Assembly: GCA_964020975.1 (NCBI GenBank)
Contig: OZ026625.1
Location: forward strand, 40,256,435-40,320,434
Length of the DNA stretch: 64,000 nt
Source: Hermodice carunculata
Taxonomy: Eukaryota > Annelida > Polychaeta > Eunicida > Amphinomidae
Direction of reading: 5' to 3'
In this document: positions 11,821 through 51,261 of the stretch, piece by piece
Layout: every line of letters begins with the position of its first letter
How positions within the stretch are numbered: position 1 is the first letter of the stretch
The notes under the pieces: model-generated
What the model was told of the DNA's origin: nothing
Seen by the model: the letters and a program-made list of their open reading frames with translations, nothing else
The model's database searches: none
Position numbers and translations under genes: made by a program

Positions 11821-12066
11821 TTAACCCTTTCCCCCTTAAACTAATGAAAACCAACTTGTGGTCAAAGGTCATCTCATCAGCGTCAATGTTTGTAACTAAT
11901 TTCAACGGTAATGAAAAACAATTTGAGTGAGGCTTGTCAATGAGACCTGTCAAAATAACATGCTCCAGGTCAGCATCTTTCCACGGCATGGGTTGGACAA
12001 GTAGCACCTGAGCCATGCCAAGGAAAGCTGTTGACTCAAGTCCTAATTCAAGGGGGAACGGGTTCA
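11821..12066 (+). mobile_element. Family A TTAA-type MITE
   Basis: The left end is TTAACCCTTTCCCCCTTAAA and the right end is TTCAAGGGGGAACGGGTTCA. The interior has CAACTAATTTCAAC in near-consensus form (AACTAATTTCAACGGTAATG). The hairpin arms GGTCAGCATCTTTCCACGGC and GCCAAGGAAAGCTGTTGAC are partly mismatched. It lies in the downstream flank or 3' UTR of RXR. Confidence 0.85.
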
Positions 12067-12302
12067 GGCAATTTCTATGGGAAGCAAGGACTGTCTTTTA
12101 TCACACAGACTCTTGTCATATTATGCCAGTGTTCATGTATATCATTGGATTTTATCTTTTCTCCTCCAGACCCTGTTCCTTGATCAAATGGATTCTGATT
12201 TATCAGAACAACCCTGTTAGCCTGAGCAAGGTACGGCAGAGCTTGACTTTTCTCTGCCTCGTCCAATTTATCTGTCATCACCCTCCCACCAAAACAGCAC
12301 CC

Positions 12303-12542
12303 TTAACCCTTAAAGCGCTGATTTAAGACTGAGTGAACAGCTTTCCTCAAGGCAATTTACATGCAATGTGTGCAAGTGCTACAAGGAAAGTTGTTCACTA
12401 AGATTACTTTTTGCTGTATACTAGGCTTGCTGGTATTTGAATGAAAGGCATCTTCATGAAGACTTTGCATCCTTTAACCATTATATATGTTTAATGGTGA
12501 TGGGAAAACAACTATAGCCTTGATTAGCACTTTAAGGGTTAA
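12303..12542 (-). mobile_element. Family D TTAA-type MITE
   Basis: The ends are TTAACCCTTAAAGCGCTGAT and ATTAGCACTTTAAGGGTTAA. The hairpin GTGAACAGCTTTCCT against AGGAAAGTTGTTCAC lies near the left side in plus orientation, so the element is reversed relative to families A-C. On the minus strand the module TTTCATTCAAATACCAGC links it to families B and C. Confidence 0.8.
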
Positions 12543-14626
12543 ACAACCATCTGCGGGTAGAAGTATCCACACTAAGACACTGCTGACACAGACATCGTGC
12601 ACAGTCATACATATTCCCACGCATCAGATTTCCCAAACTGAACCAACATAGAATTTCCAAAGTTTTATTTTTTTTTATTTTCCCTACTTGACCCCCTTCA
12701 TTTAATTAAATTGAATTTCTACCACGCGAAGGAAAAAAAAAACATCCCTGCAATCAAATGTTGCATGGATTTCGTCAGGATGAAACATTTGGAATATTAA
12801 TCCCTTGGGAAAATTTATGATTATAGGATGTACTTTCGCTTATTTTCTTCACATAGTAGTATGGTCTGTTGATCTCAATTACCCTGTACTACAGTCAATA
12901 TTGGTTATACAAACTTGTATGCACAAAGTACTATTGAGACGCCATTTAATGTTTGCTTTCTCCTGCTAAACACAATATGTGATAAAAAATTAGCACCCCC
13001 CGTGGTGGCAGTTTCCCTTTTAACATGCAATATTTACTAAATTATATAAATACTTTTCTGATTCCATTCATCTGGGGTGTAAATTATACCAAGAAGTCTT
13101 AATTCATATTCTTGTTTCTCTGACCCAACTTTTTTGAGCATAAACTGTTGTTGCATTAAAATCTGCACTTACAAAAATGCTACATGTTTATATCAAGGAC
13201 GCCCAAAAAATTCAGCGTGACAAGTGTTACAATGAAAACTGTACCAGAGCGGACACAGCATGGATTTCTTTTTTATTTTTGAACACATTTTCTTAGAAAC
13301 GGCACATACAAAACAGAATTTTTGTTTTTGTTTTGTTTTGTTTTGTTTTTTTTTGTTGGGATACAATTTCCGTGACAATTTTTTTAAAAGATACGCTGCC
13401 TTTGATCTGTTTTATGACAAATATACTAAATGCATCAAGATACAATTTTTGCGACCCAGGAAAGCTGCACATTATTGTTCAACATATACAAAGTATGGAG
13501 CCTTTACCATGTGGCTTGGATATATATATATATATATATGTCTTTCATACTTGGTAGGTTTAGTACCATCACGTAAGTCAAAATCTATTCTACTCTTATG
13601 CAAGAATCTTCTACTGGCTAAATCAGAAGCATTTAGCATATACTAAATATGTCTCAGTTATCTAGAAATATCTTTGTGCCAAATTTTAAACAAAATACAT
13701 CCAGGCATTTTTGAAATATATCTGTATAATGTGTACCGAATTCCACACAGCGATGGAAGGTGGGAAGCCTAAAATCATGAGCACGAGGCCTTCCGTCCCA
13801 AGATGGCCACAATAATAAGAAAAATATCAAGAGTCCTCCATATTTGTCATCAAGTTTAAGCAACAACAACATCTGTGTTCTGTTTAGCCTGATCAGGTCA
13901 TAATCCTTTTATGGCAAGATACGATGGCCCAACCTCCCCAGACCAGATGAATTTGGCCACCATTTTTACACATTAATTACAATGGACAGACTATTTGCTT
14001 TGTCTCTTCACCCATTCACCCATAAAACCCAAACCCTGACGCCTTAACATAACTTGTGTTGCAATCCCAGCTATTTACAAAGCACCCCACTCGGTGAAGT
14101 ATGCCAAAGCTCGGACGTCTGTACTTAATGGTACCCTTCCCCGTTTTCTCTGTAAAGACAATGAGCACACACAACGATGGTATTTTAATACCATGCCACG
14201 TTTCTAACCAACCTACAGTGCACTTGTAGATGGGCATAACTCTACCAAAAAAAAACCAAAAAAAATATATATATAATAATAATAATTATATATATATATT
14301 TATGTATATATATATATATCACATAAAAATTCCAAGACAATATTTACACTTATACTTTGACCAAAAGGCAGTCCACGGCATGTCCTGAAGATAACGTCTA
14401 TGTGCGACATTCACAGCTTGTGACGACAGACCAGACATCACCAAGTGATCAGATCACAAGAAATGAGGCGTACATATCCAGCAAGGAGACTGGTGAAACA
14501 GTTTATATGTGCAAGTCTGACGTGTATGTGTAGTCATATTTTAAAGGGCTACATTATGCCCTACTGTCCTAGTCCTCTTTGCTCACACTAGATGGCAGCA
14601 CAAGCTTTTGCTGTAGCAACCTCAGT

Positions 14627-40604
<25,978 letters not shown>

Positions 40605-40691
40605 GTGCCCTCCTCAGCGAGCTCCAGTAAAGCACAGACTTGGCCTCATTCACTGTGCAGTGTTCACTTGTGTTTACTCGCCAGGGAACAC

Positions 40692-40702
40692 TGACCTGAC
40701 CT
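40692..40702 (-). promoter_or_regulatory. Overlapping nuclear-receptor half-sites upstream of RXR exon 1
   Basis: On the minus strand the text AGGTCAGGTCA holds two AGGTCA half-sites that share one base, about 90 bp upstream of the RXR start codon. AGGTCA is the classical half-site for this receptor class. The overlap means two receptors could not sit side by side as on a normal direct repeat, so a single extended half-site is more likely. A regulatory role is inference only, and the site may lie in the 5' UTR. Confidence 0.25.
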
Positions 40703-41579
40703 AGTAACTAGTGCTTTCCATTTGGGGCCACTCTAGCATGTGGCTTTCTCACCCTTCAGCATGCTCCAACGCACATCTATCAAGGCTGTCTTTGGCCACC
40801 ACACCTTTCCATCGAATCCAGCACGTGGGTATGGAAAGGCCAGCCCGAGATGTCAGAACTGTAGAGCCAGGTAAACAAACAAATGTGCCCCCTCTTTAGC
40901 TTCTCATATTGCCATTATTGGACTTTTTAACAACTCCAATTTCATTTCTCTTGGATTTGCAATCATATTATGAACATGTGTACATAACCTGATTGTGAAA
41001 TAAAATATATTGTGCTGCATGCTGCTACCTGGTATGTTGTCAATAATATTTTGCTTGACGTGTTTGTCCGTTTCTAATATACCACTTTCAACATCCTGGC
41101 TGTTACACCCTTTCTCTCACATACAACCGGAGGATTTTACTCTGTATGAGTCCATTTTGAGGAAGTGTATCAAAATTTACCCAAAATACACACAAATCAG
41201 TTGCTCATGCAAACCTCTGGGGGAGGCGGGGAGCTTAACAAGCAAACAACAATATCACCCACGACTTTCATCTCTCTTCCTCAATGTTTGACATGTGCTA
41301 CATTAGTAAATTTCACATAGTTTGGTTGTCACATGTATCTATGCTGGAGATAAAATCCCCTAATCATGATGAAGGCCAAGATAAAACCTCTGGGTCTATC
41401 CTGGACCTCAAAGCTCTAGCATCTGCTCTCACTACACATGGACTTTATTGTGCTGTTATTACCTGGGTAGAAAATCATAACACTATCACACACCAAGATT
41501 TTTCCAGTTTTATGTTGTGTTGTGCTCCACAATTGTAAGTCCCTCATTATAAGGTGATTGTGGTATAACAGTCTACTCA

Positions 41580-41985
41580 ATGGACCCCATCATAAGGGTT
41601 ATCATGAGGGAGCACTGTATCCATAACAAAGTCTACTACATGGATCCCATCATAGGGGTTATAATGAGAGAGCAATGTATCTCTAACACAGTCTACTGCA
41701 TGGGCCCCATCATAAGGGTTATCATGAGGGAGCACTGTATCTATAACACCATCTACTCAATGGACCCCATCATAAGGGTTATAATGAGGGAGCACTGCAT
41801 CCATAACATAGTCTACTCCATGGACCCCATCATAAGGGTTATGGTTATCATGAGGGAGCACTGTATCTATAACACCATCTACTCAATGGACCCCATCATA
41901 AGGGTTATAATGAGGGAGCACCGCATCCATAACATAGTCTACTCCATGGACCCCATCATAAGGGTTATAATGAAGGACACTTATG
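41580..41985 (+). repeat. 60-bp minisatellite, seven copies
   Basis: Units start ATGGACCCCATCATAAGGGT and step by 60 bp (near 41580, 41640, 41700, 41760, 41820) and once by 66 bp (to 41886, then 41946). The 66-bp unit carries an extra GGTTAT. The 150-residue repeat ORF across it is a by-product of the period. Confidence 0.93.
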
Positions 41986-43576
41986 TATGTATTTCACATT
42001 TTTGGGAAACCAAAATTCAAAGTGTTTAAAAATCAAGGCCCTCAATAACTTAATTTTATACATACACTGTACTTTTTCCTAATAATAACTTGAATACAAA
42101 ACACCTATGCACAAGTTTAATACATGCCAAAGAACTATCTGATAAAAGTATCTGAACATGAATAGTTAGCGAAAATGATACATGTTCAAAACTATTATAG
42201 AAATTACCTGGGTACTTGTCAGTTTAGCCCATTCATTACGTACAATTAATTTCATATTTAAACTGTATGCAGTGTCGAGATATACAGAACAAAGGTCATT
42301 CTTACAAGTCTCTATCCAAAATGACTGAAAAGTTTTCTTAAAATTTTACCAGCACTGCCATATGCTGCAATAGACATGCAATGACCTTGTTTTAACTTTC
42401 TGTCTTATGATTTATCCAGGACTTATTCCATAGTAAACACACAAAGTCATACAACCTACAAAACCACAGAGTCAATAAACCCTTTGTGTATGTATCTGCA
42501 TCATTTATTGGCAGATTTTGAGATGTAGGTTGTTATTCTACATTGATGGCACCTCAGGCTGTCTGGTCAGAATGTGGGGATATTTGCATTTTGCACGTTA
42601 CTCCATAGATTACTTAAACATTTCTAGTTGATTAGACCACCTTCTAAGAAGTCGAACCACCAACTGAATTCTCCTTCCCCCTATCTTTCACAGTGGGCCT
42701 ACCAGCCACACAAGATTATGGTACCTGGTGCCAAAACCACCGGCATGCCTTGATTATCTTCTCACTTTACAATATTCCTATTTTCTTGGTGGCTGCACAG
42801 GTAAGACTGCAGTAAATCAAAGTGTCACGTCTAGCCTGATGGATACCAATATGTTGTTCATGCTGCCAATTTTCACCACATCTGATTGGGTAATGTCTTA
42901 ATTTTTTTATGTATGTGCAATGTCCAAAACATTTGACTGCTGGTTTAACATAAACAAAGTACATTACAGGCATATGCACAACATTTCACATGGAAAAGAA
43001 AGCCTGTACAGTGTATGCCAGTGTACATTGTGTAACATCAACAAGCATCAATTCGCCATTGACAATGACATGTCCGTCTTCCCAGAGGGCTTTCACTGGT
43101 CAGTAACCAAGAAATTCAGTTTCTTCATCTCTGCCTCATAATGTGCATATGTGCCAAATTTGATCAACATCATGAGATCTTAATTATGCCAATCCGACAA
43201 TCTGAAAACACAATGCCTAGAAATAAACATACTAAACAAGGCATCTTCGTCTGTTATTTGCACAAAAAACGTTGGGATTTAAACATCGAAAAACCGGATT
43301 ACAAACTCAGCAGTTTTTCTGCCAAATCTTATGCAAGGAAGAGTATGTCACACAAAGTTATAAAGTGTTTTAACTGTAAGCTGAAGTGTATATTTGGCCA
43401 ATCAGCCATCTTAAAATTGGTAACTGTTTCCGCATAAGCATATATTTCATGGACAATGCCCCACCGGTAGAGCTGTGAGACAACCTGATGCCTGCTCTTG
43501 CCATGTTGCACGAAGCCTGCAATTACTAGCTGCTGGCATACTTCCATTTACCTTTCATTATTATTACTTTTTTTGA

Positions 43577-43586
43577 GAGCGAGAGC

Positions 43587-43657
<71 letters not shown>
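43577..43657 (+). repeat. (GA)n microsatellite
   Basis: It begins with GAGAGCGAGAGCGAGAGTGA and becomes pure (GA)n of about 33 units. Confidence 0.98.
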
Positions 43658-43660
<3 letters not shown>

Positions 43661-46116
43661 AAGGAAGAAGAGAGCTACAGTTATCTATTTTCACGCCTTA
43701 CAGCTCCGAAGAAGAGGCACCTTTTTTACATATTCTTGTTATGTGTGTTACAAGTACTTGACACTTCAATGAACATCCTGAAAAAATGGTATGATCCTGT
43801 CAGCAATTTCAACGGTATTTAGGTTACTTGCTTAACGTACGTCACCCGTTTCCATTCATTACATCATCCAATAAATGAATATATATACATATATATATAG
43901 GTCACACCATCACATCAAAATATTGACCACTCAACATAAAACTATTTCGTTCATCTCAATTCCTAGTCAGAAAAGAGTCGATAGTTCTCCTTGGCATGGT
44001 TAAGACAGAGTGCAGCCTCTAGGAGCCCAGGAATGCTACTGAACAGTGTCATGCTAATAAGATAAGTCTGACCCACAATTCTCTGCAACAATGTTTTCCA
44101 TTAACATGAATTTTACAAGGAGCCCCTAAAGCAAGATGAAAATCTGTGTGTGGATGCTTTCAAGTGAGAAAAGGTTAAAATAGATGATCATGAGGATCTG
44201 AAGTCAATCTTCTGTTAAGGATTTTCCCCCCTAAATTATGTGAAGTCCTGTATTTTTACTGGTATAATTTTAGTATGAGCAGCTGGAACTTCACACTGCA
44301 AAAGTGCAAACATCCAGTCACTTTTTTATTTTTTCAAGTTCTCAACACATATTTCGGCAAAATACCTCTACAGACATGAAGTTGGCCTGAAAAACTTGAG
44401 CGATCTGCACTTAGTCCACTAACTCCAGTCAAGGTTCATATTTGCAACAAACAATCTGAGTCCTGACAGTTGCTCCATGTAAACAACGGAGTCCCTCAAT
44501 CCCCTGCACCAGATGAGCCTCCCCTGACTGGGGCACAACAGATTTGATTTGCTGTCCAGGTATTATGAGTGAAAAAACACTTTGATCTGCATACCTGTAC
44601 TACAAAAATTTATCTTGTAAACAGGAACATCTCAACAGGTAACACATGTAAAGCATGCGCAAGTGTTGGGGCCTGAAAAGCTCATGCACAGTGACAAAAA
44701 CAACAGTCCCAAACCCTGGTACCTGAGACGCAGGAAGTGAGAGTCAAAATTACTTTCACAAATCACTGCTTCCAATGCCACACTCTGAACAAATTACTTG
44801 CACGCTGGGCTTATACTGTAGTTTCCTTCTTCCCCCCCCCCCCCCCCCCACACACAAAAAAAGGATAAATACAGAGTTAAGCACAGAAAACATAATGAAG
44901 GTTTTCTTTTTTTAAAAAGGAAAATACCTTGGAAGTTTATTTTGCTGGAGGAGCTGATTTGACGCCATTGCTTTTGAATATGTTGCTTTTTTTTCTTTTC
45001 TTTCTCGCTCTGCACAGCAAGCATTTTTAGCATCAATTTTCTACATTGGTACAGGCTGAACGTGACTGAACTTGACAGATGTGAATCTGTGTAGAGATAC
45101 GCACAGCAAAATGAAATCACCTGGTGCCTTATAAAGGCTCTACTCTACAGCCCAATGTTAGCAAGCCCTAGTGCAAGGCAACATGGCAAAAACGACAGAA
45201 CACTAGATCCATGCGGCCTGTACAGAAAAGTCTGCTGTTCAGTTTCTGATCTGTCAATTTCTATTAGACAACTGCCTTTCTCTGGTCCCAGGCCCCCAGG
45301 TCCCAGTGCACGCCTTCACCCTAGATTTACTCTTTGGAAGAGTGATCAAGTTCACAAGAGCGATGTGACTGACATGGAACAGCATAAGAGGAAAACCCCC
45401 TACTTATACCAAAACACAGCACATTTTCAATTTAAGGCAAAATTCAAAACATTTTGAAACATTTTTTTAACACAAACAGAGGAATTCCTCTGAAAGGAAG
45501 GAAAGTCATATCCCTGCCAGAAAATAAGCTTCTCTGATATTGATGACCTTGTTGTTTTAACATGGCAGATAACTTCATTTTATCAGTTTTAAGTGCTGCA
45601 GGTTAAACCCATGTTAGTAAATTAGCATATCCAGCCCTATGTCATGAAAACAACGTTCGTTTTATATATATACATATATATAAAGCCACCCAGCTTGTCC
45701 ATATAAAGCTAACTTTGGTCTTTTCTACACTTTCCTGAAGCATGGTCAGCCCTGGAGGAAAGTATATCAAGTATCAGTACATTATGGTGATACTTGCTCT
45801 AATGACTACCTCCTGTCTGACACTGTATGTCTTTCTCAGATGCTTGACCATATTTCATCGTAAATTTCACAAGAATTCCAGACCATCTGCCATGCACAAG
45901 CCCACTCCTGGCAGCAGGGAAATGGCGTAACACACCAGGTGCTGCCACATCTCACTTGCAGGCACCAGCCATGACAAGCACAATGTTGTCCCATGTACAG
46001 ATCAATGTTCAGGCATCCTGAATCACTTGAACAGAATGGTGTTCCATACACAGCACACCCCCCCCCCCGCCCCAAAGAAGATGCATATGATGAGTCAACA
46101 GTTTTCCTCTGTACCC

Positions 46117-46336
46117 TCTTTCTGCCCACACTGCACTCTTTCTGCTCATAGTGCAATCTTTCTGCTCATAGTGCAATCTTTCTGCCCACACTGCACTCTT
46201 TCTGCTCATAGTGCACTCTTTCTGCTCATAGTGCAATCATTCTGCTCATAGTGCACTCTTTCTACTCATAGTGCAATCTTTCTGCTCATAGTGCAGTCTT
46301 TCTGCTCATAGTGCAGTCTTTCTGCCCACAGTGCAC
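46117..46336 (+). repeat. 20-bp minisatellite, eleven copies
   Basis: The unit CTCTTTCTGCTCATAGTGCA alternates irregularly with variants reading TGCCCACA in place of TGCTCATA. There are eleven steps of exactly 20 bp. It directly follows a short MITE-like piece, GAGTCAACAGTTTTCCTCTG. Confidence 0.92.
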
Positions 46337-46668
46337 TGTGAAAAGCTGCCGTTTTAAGTCATGAGAGGGTGAATTACTCTCACGTTTTCAATTTTCAACA
46401 CAAGTGTGATACATTTGTTGTTTCAAACATGATACATGTACAAAAATACTTCTTCCTATTTTTACATCCAGCGCTATAATTTAAAAAGAATGTTCCAAGC
46501 TGTCATTTCAAGCCATACGCGAGTGGAAGGTGTTTTGTTGTCAAAACATCAAACATTATGTAAACAGAATACTGTTACCAAGGTGATAGAAACTCTTGGT
46601 ACCTGCATTGCATGAGCTTAGGTCAGATCAACCACTTCAGACATGGTATCCACTTGAATTAAATGTGT

Positions 46669-46906
46669 TTAACTCTTTCAGTGCCAATCACGAATAAAGT
46701 CGATCTACTTAGTCTGAATTATCATAAAGACTCCAAATTCATATTCCTCGTAAAAAGACCTTTTATTCAAGTACCAGTAAGCCTATAGTTCCAGAGAGAA
46801 TATCCCGGGTCAGCAGCTGTTCTCGGTGCGCATTGGGCGCCTTGAGGCCAATGTGCACCGAGAAAAGGTATTGACTCAGTCCAAAATTTGGTACTTTAAG
46901 GGTTAA
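46669..46906 (+). mobile_element. Family B TTAA-type MITE, full length
   Basis: The ends are TTAACTCTTTCAGTGCCAAT and ATTTGGTACTTTAAGGGTTAA (last 20 bases TTTGGTACTTTAAGGGTTAA). The hairpin is GTCAGCAGCTGTTCTCGGTG against CACCGAGAAAAGGTATTGAC. The module GACCTTTTATTCAAGTACCA is shared with families C and D. Confidence 0.87.
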
Positions 46907-48981
46907 ACTAAACATGAAACACTATGGTCTGAAGTTGGCAAACTGTGTACATTGTTATTTTGTCTGCTCTTTGAAACACATGTACATATTTTCTCCACTC
47001 TAAATACTACTACCAGCACGACTGTAAAATCATGCCAGACATAAAGAAAATACTAAAGGTTGTGACCCAAAATTCACAAACTGTGTACAATATTTTTTCT
47101 AGTTTCCCAAATATATGTCGTATCTCCACTCAAAATAGTACTGCCAGTACAATAAGTTACCCAGGGTATATTTGTTTATATGTAAGCCACGTTACTTTTG
47201 GAGCCCAGACTTTGCTGGAGTTGTAACTTAATATATACGCCTGCAAAAAATGGCCTTCCAGAATTTTTTCTTAATCACTGGAAACCTGTCCAAGTTCGTC
47301 CCTGATGAACTCATTACTTTGGCTGTTGAAACCATGCCATTTATCCCACAGCCCACAACCTGCAGATTCTAGCAACTGACAATGTATCTGTGCTTGTCTC
47401 ATGAGTGAGGAAAAAAAGTTATTATGAGTACTGAGTAATGCAGCAGAAATCTGTGACTGTACTGTAGTGAACCCCGCGCCACAATAGATACATGTCAGGT
47501 GGTGGTGCTGTGGTCACACTTCATGATAGATAGACAACTAACCCAACTTTCTTTTTTAGTGATAGAAGAAAATTATCTGTTGCAATTCTTAAAAAAATAC
47601 TTTTCAAAGTTCGCAAAATGAAAACGATAATGTATTCCCTTGTCACAAAAACTAACAAAAGCCTATTTGTGTAAATTCAGTGTAGTTTCTGCTGGTCCCT
47701 TTTGGATTTGGGGACTGTTTTTTATCAAATGGCAGTGCCAAATGAGTACATGTGTCCCATTATGTGTTTGCTACCTGAGTGGAATACTGTTTTGTTCTGG
47801 TGGGTAAGTCAGTACAACCCAGTTCACTGATCTGACCCTGAAGTTATAACTGTTTTGTTGAGATGTAATAATACATCATGACTGAACCCTTGCAGGCAGT
47901 CAGCCAGGTATATGTGTACAACATAGACGAGGGGGTTGGAAGGGAGGGGAACGGCTGGTACACTGGTACAAGTAATAATGTTGTCCTGGTACAATGTACC
48001 ACAAGTAAGAAAATGCACAAATAATGGTTGGTATGAAGTGCAGAAATTCAAAGGGCTTCCAGTGTGTGAGTACTGCAAATACAAATGCCCATTATGCCAG
48101 TACAGAAAAACCCCTTACCCTCCCTCCCCCACCCACCCCCACCAGGATGTGGGGTTCAACAACAATAATAATTGTCCCTTTGCCCATCTTTTTTTCTTTC
48201 TTTTTTTTCCCTCCAATATTACATGATGTATGAATGGCCATCTAATATTGTCACACATCAAATAGTTTTATGTTGGCTTTAACACAAAATACAAGTGTCA
48301 AATATGTACCACATGTACTGAGCATTATTATTTTGTGAGATGTCCTCACCTCCTGAGCAGTTTGCTGTCAACATTATCATCATTTTGACGACCGTACAAT
48401 GAGCATGAACAGCCGAGCAGGTGCAAGACCTGGGTAGCATTTCCCAAAGCTGTGATTACATTGATCAGTATCTGAGTCAAATCAAAATATTTTAAAAGGA
48501 CTAAATTTTGGGGCAGGAACGGGGTGGGCCATGTAACAAGTACACTGAGAATATCTGTGAAAATGTTGACGTTTGTTGAGTGGCCCCCAACCCACCCATT
48601 CCCAAACCTAACTATACATGTATACAAAATTGCCCCAACCAAGCCCACAATTACTCTGTCTGTCAAGTTCTCACACGTTTCTAAGAATTTTCCCCTAGGT
48701 CATTATGCCTGATTCTGTTATGCTTTTCCTGCCTTAAAAGCAAGCACTACATGACGCAAAACTCTTGCAATATGGAATGGCTTCTATCACACTGACACAC
48801 ACTTTTGAATACCCAATATTCATGTGAACTGAATGTTTTAAATACAAAATCAGCAAGCACATACTCCAATTTAACAAGTTCACACACCCACACACCAATT
48901 TATCACCAGGGCAGGGGGTGGGACCTGGACATGTTCCAGCAGCATGTGGCCATAATGAAATGGGGGACTGATTTTGACAAC
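46907..48981. other. Non-coding, nothing recognised
   Basis: I see no gene, transposon ends or tandem repeats beyond short homopolymer runs. Confidence 0.5.
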
Positions 48982-49148
48982 TACAGTGGTACCTGCTCTA
49001 AATAGCACCTCCATTATGAGACCAGGTATCTTTTTAACCCCACCAGCTTATGACCTTTTTACTAAATTTACTTCTAAAAAAAAGCTTAAAGACCACTTTG
49101 TGATGGTATTCAGGATGGTCTTAAATAGCAGGTACATGTACTACTGTA
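48982..49148. mobile_element. TA-flanked GTACCTGCTCTAAATAGC element, 167 bp
   Basis: It begins TACAGTGGTACCTGCTCTAA and ends GCAGGTACATGTACTACTGTA (last 20 bases CAGGTACATGTACTACTGTA). It resembles the right half preserved at 7292-7370, which shares GGTCTTAAATAGCAGGTAC. Confidence 0.7.
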
Positions 49149-50929
49149 TTATGTCAAAGTGGTGTTACCCAGCTTTGTTCTTCATGAAGGGACTGCCATT
49201 GGCCATGGCGACAATAAGAGCTCCCTGGATTGAGAGACCATATCCCCCTCCTCCTTCACCCAACAAAGGGCCCCGCACTGATAAGGGCCCCCTACCTACT
49301 CAAATTGTCAATGATCAAAATCCAGTCCAAAAATTCAAAGATTTAACAATCTTTTGAAATCACAGTACAACATAGAGGGGTACCTGATATTTCAGATCAC
49401 CCATAATGCTGGACAAAAATGGTCACATAGGGCAGGTGGTCGTAAATTGCAGGTAAACCAGCAAAGAAACAAGGGTCCATTGTATTGAAAAAGTTTTAAA
49501 ATCATGTGGTCTCTTACTAGACGTGGTTTTTAGAGCAGGTAACAGTATTTTCCCTATAATGTTCAAAGTAAGGTTTGAAATAGCAGGCTTATTATATCTA
49601 TGTTGGCACAAGCAGTAGCCAAAATAGCCAAATGCTACTAAAACTTCCCCTAAATTATACATTTTTGTGCAGAAATTTTACAAATTTCAAGTCTGTGAAG
49701 ATCTTTTCTAGAAAAAAAAGGGCAATTTTTGCTATTTACTTTTAAATCCCAGTACTAACCTAGTATATTATAACTTCATTAGTTCCCTGTTCATTTATAG
49801 GGAGAAATACAGAATTGGGAAGTTCTTGCTTTAAACACATATGCATTGATCATATGTAAATTAATCCTGTCCTGCTCAAACTGTCTAAAGTGCCCAGCTG
49901 TAAATTGTCTTTTGCTTCATGTTTTTAAATTCATAAGTAGGCCAAATGGAAACATATTGGTTGAGATCTGCACACAAGACTGATCATTATAGCATATCCT
50001 TAGTCAATAGACTTCTTTTGTATACAGATCATTAAAGCATGTCCTAGGTCAATAGACTTGCTCAGCATTGGGATCATTATAGCATGTCCAAGTTCAATGA
50101 CCTCCTTGGTGTTGGTTGGATGCTGTTGACTCACTCTTAATATAACTAATGGGTTAAGATCATTCCAAAAAGTACAACTTTCAATATCTGAATCCACTGC
50201 CAGCTCACACGAAACTCTGACAAACTTGTATTGATGCAAATATCAAGCTGACACTAGTACTGTCTACATTGCCAAGTGCATGTGGCCATAGAATGTCTGA
50301 GGTCTGTAACCTTTCACTGGCCACTGTGACCAAGTCAACAGGTATTGACCAGAATCATGTTCTGACAGGCCTCATCTGGAACATCCAGGCCTCATCTGGA
50401 ACACCGTCCCCAAATGTTTTAGATCAAACGAGAAGATATATTAAAACATCAAAACTGACAGTTTTGCACACGGGCCCTTTTGGCCAATTAAGAGTGGGAC
50501 AGTGTCAATATTTCACACCAGTCATTAATGATTTTCCCACATCTATTTTAGGTGAAAATAAAATAGAAGTTGTGCCCCGAGTTTTCATTCAAGCACCAAC
50601 ATGTTTACTACGCAGGTTGTGTTGCTTGCTCCGGTATGGTATGTCACACCCGTTCCGCTTTGGTGGCAGCCACATCCTGAATTATGAGCAAACACAAAAA
50701 CTGCCAACCCAAGCCTTGACACTTTGGTCTGGGATTGTGAGATCGGCAGAAAATTTAAACACATGATTGTACACTGCTTATCTCACTACAACCTCTCCCG
50801 TCCTCTGACTGAACTGCTTAAAGAAGCAGTTTAGATTTGTTCTAAGAATGCATCACACTTAAGGTATTGCTATGATAACTATGTTAAGATGATCCTGGGC
50901 TCATTTACCATGGTTACATTATATACATA

Positions 50930-50965
<36 letters not shown>

Positions 50966-50987
50966 TGTATGTATGTATGTATGTATG

Positions 50988-51018
<31 letters not shown>

Positions 51019-51261
51019 GTATATATAAAATTAAATTAAAAATTGTTTTACATTATACAGTGTCTATCAGTTGGCCAACATAATCACTGCCTAAGACGAC
51101 ATTTGCGTATCACCATGATGTCAGGACAAACTGCAACAGTTCCACATGTAGGAAAAGAAATCGGTGTCAACCCTCAATTTATTTCAGAAAATTTAGTTTC
51201 ATATACTTTTGTACCACTGCTCTGCCTCTCCACCATACATAACAATGTTTGTTCCTCTTCC
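49149..51261. other. Non-coding; one decayed MITE and a (GTAT)n tract
   Basis: At about 50020-50160 three weak copies of ATTATAGCATGTCC-AGGTCAATAGACTTCT text form a degenerate tandem that ends in a TTAA-group remnant (TGCTGTTGACTCACTCTTAA). (GTAT)n with flanking (TA)n occupies about 50921-51027. A 165-codon plus ORF at 50269-50766 has no recognisable domain. Confidence 0.5.

Larger units (their letters stand above)
8247..14626. other. Downstream flank or 3' UTR of RXR; mostly unique AT-rich DNA
   Basis: No coding sequence was recognised here. The stretch holds the 54-bp minisatellite at 9375-9855, two TTAA transposons at 11821-12066 and 12303-12542, and simple (TA)n near 13520-13540 and 14264-14320. 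The rest (8247-9374, 9856-11820, 12543-14626) shows no repeat I recognise. It may be RXR 3' UTR in part. A 93-codon minus ORF at 10558-10839 has no recognisable domain. Confidence 0.4.
40605..46668. other. Upstream flank of RXR exon 1; no recognised gene
   Basis: This stretch may hold the RXR promoter or non-coding 5' exons, but none can be fixed from sequence alone. It contains the 60-bp minisatellite, a (GA)n tract and the 20-bp repeat. A faint TTAA-group remnant lies at about 43970-44180 (CGATAGTTCTCCTTGGCATG), and a short one at about 46090. Long C-runs occur at 44830 and 46060. Stretches 40703-41579, 41986-43570 and 43662-46116 otherwise show nothing I recognise. Confidence 0.5.

Noticed and set aside
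46117-46336. CRISPR-like array
   Set aside because: There are no unique spacers between repeats, the unit is only 20 bp, and the gene structure is eukaryotic.
50269-50766. 165-codon plus ORF
   Set aside because: There is no recognisable family, signal or repeat, and no splice-linked partner; chance length in non-coding DNA cannot be excluded.
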